From the NCBI GenBank assembly GCA_963920665.1, contig OY987268.1:18168501-18232500 (forward strand): 64,000 nucleotides of DNA, in the 5' to 3' direction. The stretch comes from Straminergon stramineum (Eukaryota; Streptophyta; Bryopsida; Hypnales; Calliergonaceae). Below the pieces are notes generated by a model. The model had not been told where the DNA came from and ran no database searches. It worked only from the letters and a program-made list of their open reading frames with translations. Shown piece by piece: positions 10,880-21,611 of this stretch. Positions within the stretch are counted from its first letter, which is position 1. Every line of letters begins with the position of its first letter. Position numbers and translations under genes: made by a program.

Positions 10880-12106
10880 GAGAGATGTGTTTAGATCAAT
10901 GAGTACACAAAATCAAATTTTTTAAAATCAAATTTGAAGCCAAAAATTGAAAATTCCTTTGAAAATCAATTGTAGATTGAGTATTTGTGATTTTCACAAG
11001 AAATTTTTCCTTGAAGTTCAAAATATTAAATTTTAATCATAGTGATTTTTGAAGATTTTTATTTTACTTTCTTATTCAAGTCATTTTCGAAGGGTCATTT
11101 TTTGAACGCAAAAGGTTCTTTTTTGAGGCTAGATCTACCAATACCATTGAATAATAGAATATTTGTGAAGCAAAGTCTTTAGAATCTATACCATACAAAT
11201 TTTAAAGAAGTAACACATGAATCTTCCAAAAAAAATGATGGATGAAAAAATGCATATAATTATGTGTGCTCAAGATACATTTTGGATCATTGATAGTGAA
11301 TTTGTGCTATATGAAGATGAAACAAGCTACCAAAATTGAAAATTCACTATAATCCAAAATGTACAGATTTTGAACATTGAATGACTCCCAAACAATCAAA
11401 ACAACTTGGATTGACATGAAAAATTTACCACAATAACTAGACTACCATACGTTGGGGTCAAGATCTGTACAATGGTTCCAAAAAATTAATTAAAGTTCCC
11501 AAAGTAAGTTTAGCATTTTATCAACAATTTTTTTATTAGAAAGGAACATTGTATGAATGAGATACAAGTCCCTAAAGTTGTAGCCATCAAAATGTAGCAT
11601 TAGAAGAGATCTGATCCAAATAGAAGATCGTGAGTTCCCAACAATGGGTAACTCAATGAATTGCACCACTGCAATGTGTTGTTGTGGTTAGGAGGTGGTC
11701 ACTTCAAATTTTTGTTTAAACAAAATTTTGACTTTTTATTCAATTTCAAGATTAGATTTTTAAAAATAGTATTTATAATGGCTAATAGCAGTTCGTTGTG
11801 TCTTCATTGAGGGAATAGCATAGGGAACATGCCTGAAACAACCCCTTATTTCCTCAAATCTCCCCTAATGCTTTAGTTGTTGAATTCAAATTTCCCTAAT
11901 AAACTTTAAATGGCTCTTCCAAAATCATATATTTAGGATTTATCTAAAAATTTTATCACACAAACTAGACAAGAGAGACAATGTAGATTTTCTAAGAAGT
12001 TATATTAAATTTAGACATCAAATGCAAAAGTTACTACACATTGAATTAGATTTTGAAACTATGTGGGGATATTTTTGATCACCTAGGTGATTAGGGGGTA
12101 AGATTA
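10880..12106 (+). repeat. Degraded relative of the F5 TTAA element
   Basis: Several blocks match the element at 48298-49538 in the same order and orientation: a GGATTGACATGAAAA block near 11410, a 'tgtagccatcaaa' block near 11578, an ATGCAAAAGTTAC block near 12020, and a degraded right end (GTGATTAGGGGGTAAG near 12088). The left end could not be placed. Probably an old copy. Confidence 0.5.
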
Positions 12107-15100
12107 GTATATCAACATACCATGGTACATCTCTAAAGTTCAAATTGCAATAAAATATTTACTTTCTCAATTTTTTTCAATTTTTCAATTGGAGTAGAAA
12201 TTGGAGGTGATAAACCTCATTTCATGAAGTAGGTGCAAATTTAAAAAATATCATTTTCATGGCTTAAATTCACATCAAGTGCGAAGAGCAAGAAGGGGAT
12301 AAAGTACACTACAAGGGAGATCTAGGGATTAAACATCTTCTTCTTTTCAAAAGTCAATAAAATGACAATGAAGGAATATTCAATACTATTCACTAAAATT
12401 GCATTCAAGCAACTCCCCCCCTAAATTAGATGAAAAAAAATAAATTCCACCCTCAATCCTAACTAAAGTCTTCCAAAGGACACAAAACATCCTTATCAAT
12501 GTTTTTGGGTCAAACAAGAACTAAGTTCCCCCCTAAGTGTTCCCCAATGGTATGTGCATTATATTCATCTTTTGGAGTACAACTACTAAAGTTGGGGCAA
12601 AAGTATTCACATTCATTTGTCTTTTTCTCAAAAACATTATTTGAATTCATTGTCATGTCATATTTTATTGCACTTTCAATGACTATAATCTTGTATTATT
12701 TTTTGTATATACAATAATCTTGAATTTTTGTATATATGATAAAATGTTCATTATAAATGCTTTAAAATAGGACCAATAGATTATATAGATCAATTTCCAC
12801 CATAACTAATATTTTTCAATAAAATTTAAAACCCCCAAATGAAAATTCCTTTCAAAATTGATTATATGGAATGGATATTTGTAATGTTCACAATATTTTC
12901 CTTTAGAGGGATTAAAACAAGAACAATGTGACCATGACACTCTATCCACTTCAACAAAAGCCTAATAGTGTCAATGTAGTTATAGGGGACACCAACCCAT
13001 TACCATTTGGCAGCCTAATTCCATGAATAGTCCAGCCCAATTCCATCACCCACTCTTGGCCCAAATTCCACCTAAAATCCCCCCAATTCCCTTCATTCTT
13101 TGACAAAATCAGGGTTTTCTATGACAGAATCATAGTTTTCTATGACAGAATTAGGGGTTTCATGACAAGATGGGGTAACGTGTCACTTCATTAATAGAGA
13201 ATATTTAGTACTTCATTAGGCGGTTATGGGTTGGTTGTGGGTTGTTTATGACTCCAGTCTAAAGGCGGTTTTGTAATTTCAAGGCTGACCACTTCAAAAA
13301 TTCACAGAAATTACAATTTTGATAGGAAAATTATAATTCCAGTTGGGTCTGATTCAGGAAACAAGCGCACACCTCTGACAAATATGTTTCCCTGTTGGAA
13401 GTGACCCCGAGATAGGCAGATTGCAAATCAGGGTGGTAATAGGCTGGTTTACCTTAGATAAGATTTGGAAGCTTGGATTCACAATGCAAGAGTCAATGCC
13501 ATAGTCTCTGTCTGTCCAAAGGACAAAACCAATAAGTTAAACCCTCAATTTGATGAAAGATTGAGAGTGCATGAAGATATTATATTGAAATTATATTGAC
13601 ACATCATCTAAGTGAGTTAGTGGGTCCTATCGAGGTTAAAATATCCTTATTGGTCTCAACGTACTCCCAAGGATAAGTGACAATCTCATTACAGGACAAT
13701 GCATCATGGGGAACAAGCACCCACCACTCAGGCTCCTAGTCTAGTACTACCCTTTGTTGCAGGTGTTTTTTCCTTGTGAAACCTGCTCACCCTGTTGCAT
13801 TGTGCCGCAGTAATGGACGTTATCACCCTAATCAAAACCATGAAACTAACAGCCAAAACAGCTCCTTCCCCAAACCTACAGCACAACCCCAGAATCGGAT
13901 CACAACAAGCGAAAAAAACTTTGAATTGCGAAAAAACTTTACACCTGATCTATAACCAGATGAATCAGTATGCACTGATCTCGAATTAGACCTTGTGAGA
14001 ATAATGTGACGAGTTCAACGAAAAAACATGAATTGGTGTTGGTATAAGGAAGCAATGGCTACCAATTCAACTCCTGTATTGTTGAATTCTCTTTCGGTAC
14101 GTGGCAGCCCGAGTAGCTGCGTACTAGCTTAACCGTGCTGAGTTGCAAAGTGCAAGTTGCAAGAGCGGTTGCACAACTACCATCAATGCAAGCAACAGAA
14201 AAATGTCGTTTTCCACAACCCTTCCAATCATTGTCTCTGCAGCTTGCTCAGCTTGCTCCTTCCCAAGTAGAACCACACCCATATTTTATCCTCCTGTTAT
14301 CCCCAGTTGCATGCACATGACGCATCATGCATCACTCCCCAAGCAGGTAGCGCGCGTAGCAAGCACCAACTATATATAACAGAAGTACTTCTGGGTCCCA
14401 TTGATCAGTCTCCGGCCGAATCGGAACTGTTGTACAATACAATCCCAAGTGCCAATGCAGAACGATCATTATCATCAATGTCAGGAAGGGAGAGCCATAC
14501 CACGTGAGGCTTTGGTGCACTCCCAATCGAAGTTCCGTCAGCAAGTCTTCCAATTGCCCCCACTCATGGCGGACTCAGACTGATTCAAGGGTCAGATTAA
14601 TTTGCAATTGAGAGGTAAGTAGTAGTACACCTTGAGCTTCAGATGCACAACTGTATGCAATAAAAAGAGATCGTAACAGTCTTGAAAGGAGCTACAAACA
14701 CCTTGCACTCAACCTTGAAGAAATCAGGATATACCTGAACCTCGCTCTTTATTCCGACTACTTAGGGTCCCCCCAAATGACCTTGACACAGTGAATGTTT
14801 GACTAGTACGTGTGTTGCAATCAATAATGGTGGGACAAGCTTGTCAGATGTTCGTAATTTTTACCTTGAAAGTCTTCCTAAAAAGGTTTGAATGTGTAGG
14901 AGATGCTTCAAATCTCTGACATCTTTCGTTAGTCCATATCCTCTTACATCGAGAATGAGAAAAGCTAACTACCATAAGCAAGTCTGTGCAGTTACCTACG
15001 TACAACCAGAATGCATCTGGAGTGAGAACCTTGGGTGGCTAACTCTGATCCAGAATCTTTGGGGAGATGGAGATTGGTGGAAAATATTTTTCTCAGCTCT

Positions 15101-17206
15101 GAGGACGATGTCAATTTCGTTTTCAGTTGCCGAATAGTACTTCCGAAAAACCTGCACAAGCACCCAAATCTTTTGTTACAAGCAAGGAGCTACCGCTACA
15201 AACGTAGGTCTGGTAGGAGCCTTGTCATTAATCATATGGAAAAAGTAGTGATAAGATACTCTCTCAGTGAATAATCAGCCGGCACTTGTGTTGAGGTTTT
15301 GGATTATTACAAATGCGTGGATTAGATCGATGGATTAGAACGCCGAGCAACCTGGTTGCGTTTCGACGAATGGCAAAGGCTCTGGCATGTGAAGCGCACT
15401 GTAGTTGCAACGACAGATGCCAGGGTTGGATTGCAGATACATTTGGCAGGGACTGAGCTGGTCAAACCGTTGGGGCTGTCGAACTCACTGCGGGGGGGGG
15501 TTGGGAGGGCAAGACTTTGCTCTGAGAAAAGGAGGAAATCTGCGCAATTATGCCAGTTCGTGTATTTTGAGGAGAGATTCTAGGACTCAAAAATCATGCA
15601 GTGCTGAATTTGAAACTTGACAACAGAGTCCTCGTGGGTGAAAATACTAGACAACAGAGACTTTGTGGGTGAAATCCTTGAATTGGGACACCCCCTACGG
15701 AAGTCTTGGGAAGAATTTACTGCACCCAATCACCACTCTACCCAGTTAATAGAACATAATTTGATGAGACGGATCAACATCATTTGGACATGATTAGCGT
15801 CTTGAACAGTCTTATGAACATTTCTGAGATTCATGTGAACTCTGAACTAGGGCTTAGGATTTCCATCAGTCACAGATGCAATTTAGAACGGACAACGACG
15901 AGGTCGGGAGTTCCGCTGAAACAACTGAGTTACAGTTCTCACATTACTCCAATGCCACTGCAACTGTGATTGCTGCCATCCCCCTCATCGGTGGGCTCAT
16001 TACCCTAAACCGCCCGCTTCTTGTTCTTGAGGCTGCTTTAAGTCGAAGCTGCTGTAGCATCAGTCGGCTCCTGTCAATTACGGAGTAACTTAGTTCTCAC
16101 GTTCTTAGAAGGGAAGGGTTAGCAAAGCAGGGTTAGCGTGTCATACCGAAGATGTACAGTACAGTATATGCTGGGATTGTAACCTACAGAAAGTGAGTTC
16201 ATAGAATTCTTGAAACCCTAATTAAGAAAATGATTACAGAGTATTCATAAAATCCTTAAGTTGTTCTACTAATGAGCACACCCATCTTATTGTTCATGTA
16301 ACATATTACACATATTATAATAAGAAAAATCGATATGATTTTGATCCAATCAACATGGCTGAGAGTGGTGAGCAAGGGCACGCTACTTTTGCTTGCTCAT
16401 TAGTGTCAATCCAAGGGTTCCTATCAAGGGGCTCTTAAGTGATTGATGTCAGGCTAGGGGGGCTTCCTTCTGTGAAATTCTTGAATTAGCAGATGGGCTC
16501 AAGACATTAGGGTCTCCTTTCAACAATGTAATGGTTTATGTTATCCTCCAACCTAAAAAATGGCGGAAATCAATCCAAATCTAGCAGGCAGCAGCATTAT
16601 AACATTATAGCTGCTGGCATTGTATAACGACCTTACATGACTTGACATGTTTGTCATGTAAAAAACGCACCACCAACAGATTCAAAGTCTGCAGTGCCTG
16701 CATGTTGAGGCGTAGCACAAACAGCATGAGATATGGCAGATGCCCAGACCGATAATGATGGGAATCGAATTGTTTCCAGAGGAACCATCTTCTCAGAGTA
16801 ATGAAAGTTTCTTCTCCTTAGAAAATCCAAACCATTCGTCTTTTTCCAAGTGCAAGACATTCGAATTTGAGCCCCAAATTCTCTACCTTCTTTCCAATTC
16901 TTTCCCCAAAGTCTCTCCCCAATCGTATATGACTCAAACACTGAACAGAGAGAAGTGAATCAGGGGACAATGTGCAAGAATTGGATTCCTCAAGAGGAGG
17001 CGATTCTCAATCAAGAATTCAAAAACTCAATTTCAGGGCAAGTATTTCTGACGAGAATTTGGGGTTCAATCTGGAAAGAAGGAAGAGAATTTTGCATTAG
17101 TTTGAATTGGAAGTCTGGAACCTTCACATCCCAAATGCATCCGGGGCAGAACTCATGCTTTTGAGCTTCGAGTACTGAAGATTGCACTACACATTTCACA
17201 CTACTG
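12107..17206. other. Long gene-poor region
   Basis: The first 1 kb is AT-rich. From about 13.4 to 17.2 kb GC content rises and several short open frames appear (for example 14135-14583, 15356-15620 and 16654-16941), but none extends, splices plausibly to a neighbour or shows a family motif. A duplicated TTTTCTATGACAGAAT segment is at about 13113-13150. An imperfect inverted repeat pairs about 16869-16910 with 17058-17100. Non-coding transcripts cannot be excluded. Confidence 0.4.
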
Positions 17207-17208
17207 TA

Positions 17209-18548
17209 CAGTACCCACCAACAAGTTTACGTTCACAGCAATCAATTTACAGAAACAGAGTCCAAACCTCCAATTTCGAATTGCCACCACATACTCAAAA
17301 ATGATTCAAATCACAAACCGCAAAATGCGTTGGAAAGATGATGAAGTCTACTTTTCTGATGTCTTAAGAATTTACAAAAAACTCATAAAATTATATATAA
17401 ATATAGCATTTTTTGACAACCTATTTACCATCTAGTGCTACCACCATTAGCTTTGATTATGGCCTTCATACGGTAAGGCATGCTAGCCAAGAGAACTTCA
17501 ATAATCTTTAGAGACACCTCTTTCCATATCCTTTGAATGGTGTTGACTAATTCTTCTTTGTTTTGCAGTAGCACCTCATTTTAGACAATGTCTTTCACAA
17601 TCTTTCATAGGTTTTCGATGGGGTTTAAGTTAGGAGGGTTTGCTTGCCATGAAAGCTTTCTCATGACATGTGCTTGCCTCCAATCACTTAATTCCTTATT
17701 ATGGTGCACTAGAGCACCATCTTCCATGAGTATGAATGTCTTAGAGTGATCATGGAGAAAGTAAAAACCACTCAATCGATTTTCATAGACAATAACAACA
17801 AAGTCCCTACCTCTTCATCCATCACATGGCATTATAACAAAGAGGCACTTATTGAAATTGGTGAATGAATCCATATTGTCATTGATGAACAACTAGATTT
17901 TAAAAACAGTGCTAAACAATCCAATGAAAAACATTTATATGACTTTTGTCATACCTTCACTTGCATTGATTTTCTCTAGTTTCAAATGAAGATTTGTTTA
18001 TCCATATTACATTCTTTTAGTCAAATGCAATTTAGTGTTGGTGTTCATAGCTCTAAAGCACACCTTATACCATCATTGAAGTCGCTTTTTACAATCAAGA
18101 ACACCTACAATCTCACACAATCTGATATTGTCTATAGAGATACACCTACTCATCAAAACACACACACAATGTATTTACAAGCTACCACATTGCTTGAACC
18201 AAGCATGTTTTGCATTTAGATGTTGTTAGAACTACATATATGAAGCTCAAATTGACAAAAATCTGAATTGTGTTGGCACAAGAACCATTGATGTTGCCAT
18301 CACAGTGTAGGAGTTACAAACACAACTAGAAGTGTAGACAATGCAATTTGGTTTTTCTTAGACAAGTGGCATGAATTAGCATCTAAATGACACCTAGAAC
18401 GTAGTTAACTCGTTTTTCAACATTTTGGTGGCAGTTTCATGAAGTTTGGAGGTTTAATGTGGAAGATTTGATCAATCAAAGTTGCACTTCATTTTCAGTG
18501 GCACTCACTAGTTCGAAAATTTGAACGTAAACTTGTTTGTGGGTGCTG
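17209..18548 (-). mobile_element. Tc1-like (DD34E) DNA transposon, decayed, with terminal inverted repeats
   Basis: Seen: 27-base terminal inverted repeats at 17209-17235 (starting CAGTACCCACCAACAAGTTT) and 18522-18548 that differ at two positions. TA dinucleotides flank them at 17207-17208 and 18549-18550. Total length is 1340 bp. The inside carries the remains of a transposase on the minus strand, described separately. Known: Tc1/mariner elements insert at TA, often start CAG, and are commonly 1.2-1.7 kb. The element is inactive because the coding frame has several stops. Confidence 0.9.
17425..18240 (-). pseudogene. Tc1-like transposase pseudogene
   Basis: Read on the minus strand, the C-terminal part is clear. 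A MED acidic position (codon 17719-17721) is followed by a histidine pair. Exactly 34 residues later comes the glutamate of the PPNLNPIEN motif (codon 17614-17616), and the end is ASMPYRMKAIIKANGGSTRW before a stop at 17425-17427. This matches the second D and the E of a DD34E catalytic triad and the usual Tc1 C-terminus. Two in-frame stops follow PIENL (the TGA sits where the family has tryptophan). Upstream, toward 18240, the frame is broken by many stops and the first catalytic aspartate and DNA-binding domain could not be placed. Plant mariner-like elements are typically DD39D, so the DD34E signature is notable. Confidence 0.85.
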
Positions 18549-18550
18549 TA

Positions 18551-21500
18551 CAGTACATTCCTTTAGTGAAACGAGATTTTCTTTAAGTTAGATTATTTCA
18601 AGAGCAACATCAGATAGGGTATCTTAGCCATAATTCACAAGAAGGTCTCTGTATGACCACGATGTTCCTAGTGATCATACAAAGGCCTCTCAAAGAATGC
18701 AACACTCAAGTTCTTTTAATCTCAAATTGGACTCTATGTATGGTTCAGATATATTGCGCACACATCCACAAGCAGCTCCTTGTCTTCGATATCGATTTTG
18801 CTAGAGAAAATTGCAGAATTCCACACAACAGCATCATAGGATTTCACTCCATCACTAAAACTAATACTCCTACAGGCTATTTGCTCCACTCAGTGTACGT
18901 GTTAGAGCTAGCTCTGATGTGTGGATGAAAGATGAACTTCGATTCGCTTACTTCGAGTGTGATTGTTTCGGATTCGAATCACTGCCGAAATTGGCTTTTT
19001 TTGATACCTGCATTGACGTCTTCTGCGCTGTTTTTGACAAGTTTCTCTTGATTTCTGCAGAAACTCTACTGCAGTTTAAAGCATTCTTATGATTCTTAAA
19101 GCTTTCTTCCAAGTTTCTAATGTCGTAATCTCTCCCTCCTACTTCAAGTCCTATTCTCTCATGTTCTCTCATGTTCAAGTCCTACTGTTGCGATTTATTA
19201 GATTCTTTAGGTTTTCATCATAGCTTCTACGGTGTAATCGCTTTGTTCGTAATCCCTCATCTTGTCCTATTGCAATTTGTTACTTTTCGTCATAGTTTCG
19301 ATAATACGGTCGCTTTCTTCTCTCTTCGATTCGTATTTTCTCATTTCCTGTCTTACAAATTAAAAGCAGGACATACATCGTCTCTTTTCCTTCGCCTACA
19401 ATGTACAAACTGCAGAACGCAAATTTTAACAGCTTAAGAGGACGTCGTGCCCTTGAAAGTAAGCTTACCTCTGTTTTTGCTGAATCTCGGGTTTGTCAAT
19501 GTGCCATATATATTCGTTTCCTTAGCCATGTCTGCTGATCACAGATGAGGATGAGTTCGTGCAATCTGTACAATGCTCAATAATCAATCAAAAAACTTGT
19601 CGAAACCAAACCCAATTGCCGCAGAAATAAGATGAGATTGCTATAGAAAGCGTTTTCATACCACAAACTGCGAAGCGCTAAAAAGAAAAGAATAGGTTCT
19701 GCAATTCAAAGTATCCCAAGCACCGTGTTTTGTTGAACCTTCAGAAGCTGTGATGGTTTCAAGATTGGGACGTGCGCACTTGCCAAAATTCGTTTCATAA
19801 ACCTTCAGTTCTGATCTAAGAAGAAAGCTAGGGATACACTTCCTTGCTCTCCCAGAAGTCTTACACATGATTACATTGCTTGGCCCATGCTACAGGACTC
19901 TTGTTGACATCCATGCACATTGCCTGTAGAGTTCCCTTCCACATTGAGTCGATCTCTGCAACCTTGCTTGCAAAATGCTCACTAAACAATCTCATCGATC
20001 GAAACTACAATTGCAGCTCAATTCACGTTCCGCGGTTCCTTACATGCATTCGAGTAATGATGCCAACCTTCGGCACGAATTGTCACATTTACGTGTATGC
20101 AGAAAGTCAATCCCAGTCGATGTTGGTTCGTACCAAGCAATTTCGAGTTGAGAGTGGAATTTGGCAGAGTGGCCTTAGCTCCAAAGAATACCCACCACAA
20201 CTGGAGCAAGTTTACCAGTCAGGACGATGGGGTTCTTTGGATTATGGGATTATGGCTTAGGAAACGACGAAATTAGTTAGGTTTGTCCGTCTTGTGGAAT
20301 GAGTGGTACAGCACCAAATTGATGGGATACATAACGAAACCCCCAATGAAGATGGCGCACGGCAAGCACACACATAACACCAAAAAAACAATGCATTCAT
20401 TAATCTCAATTAATTACGAAACAGTTGCTAACAGAAGTTCCTGGGGTGACATGTGGACAGGAAGATATCTCCGAAGCTGATGATTAGAGTGGTGCCGACA
20501 CGCACAAAAGCGCCAAAACTCAGGCTAGGGTTTGGCCACCCAAAGACTTCTCGCAAGAGATATCTTCTGAGGTCAGGAAGTCGACAAACCAACATGGGAC
20601 CCAGACTTAATGGATTCAGACATGGGACCAAACATTCATAGCTGGAATTCTTTCATCGTATCTTCCTGTAAAGTGTGAAATTCTTCTGCAAATCTTCTCG
20701 CAAACTGTAAACTTCTTTCGTGCCAAGAGACGGACGAGATCGATCGATGGCGCTAAAGAAGATATGAATTCCTGTGGGGTCGAGCCAGAATCCAAATCGT
20801 CGCCTGCATTGGCTGCTTCAAAGCCGGGTCAACATTGATCTCTCCACGTGCTTAGCAAACCAGTGCCCCCCGCGTTACAAGCGCGCAAGGTGGCGAGTGG
20901 AGACTCGCTCGGCACCCACCAGTCGCGGCCGTGGCGCCAGGTGTCGCCCCTCCTGACTTGGCACGCCAGAGAAAATCTCCAAATATCTCAACCCCAGGTC
21001 GTCGCGAACTTGGCGAGACGACAGCGAAGCTTTTTATCAGGCATCGCGCACGGTAACCCTCACTGCAGATTCGGCTTTCTGCGTCTAGGGTTTTACATTA
21101 CCTTAGTGGCGTACTGACGTCCCCACTGGCTGGCCCGCTCCTGCATCCCCTTGCTCACTTGGTAAGCTCACCTGGGCTACATGTGTCGCTTGCTCTGCGA
21201 CTGCCCCTGCAGCCTCACTCACTCACTCACTCACTCAACTAAAGTTCATCCAATGTGGTTCTGATAACTGGTGCTTGCAGTAGTGATTTGTTGTGCACAT
21301 CTAAAGTTGCAGTAATTTAAGTAATATAAGGGTCTGGACGTGAAGGAAAGGGATTGAATCAGGAGTGTCGCAACTCGCAACAGTACTGTGGCGAGCGTTT
21401 TTTCGATCGTGTGAGGGTTTGAGGGTTTTTGTGGTGAGTGTTTCTTGATTAGTGGTTTGTTTGTTTCGGGTGTGGGATTTGGGGTTGCAGCAGGTTTTGA

Positions 21501-21560
21501 GGACTTGAAGTATTTGACGGGTGTTGTGGAGGGTTTGTTTTCCAGGGGGAGCTTGGGGTG
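18551..21560. other. Upstream region of the RCC1-like gene, no recognised gene
   Basis: GC content is intermediate and rises toward 21 kb. Several open frames of 60-126 codons (for example 19880-20260 plus and 20018-20209 minus) overlap on both strands without recognisable domains. A CTCA microsatellite lies at 21213-21238. A short inverted repeat pairs GAAGATATCTC at about 20461 with GAGATATCTTC at about 20558. The last few hundred bases probably hold the promoter and 5' leader of the next gene, but no TATA box stands out. Confidence 0.4.
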
Positions 21561-21611
21561 ATGAACCAAGGCGGAGCGGCTTCCACACCGATGACATTGG
21601 AGTTGCAATGA
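21561..21611 (+). promoter_or_regulatory. Upstream ORF overlapping the RCC1-like start codon
   Basis: A 16-codon reading frame, MNQGGAASTPMTLELQ and a TGA, lies in the leader of the RCC1-like gene. Its stop overlaps the proposed main ATG (21608-21610) in an ATGA arrangement, one frame shifted. If the transcript starts upstream of 21561, ribosomes would have to leak past this ATG or reinitiate. Such a layout can dampen translation. The effect here is inference, and the transcription start is unknown. Confidence 0.55.
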
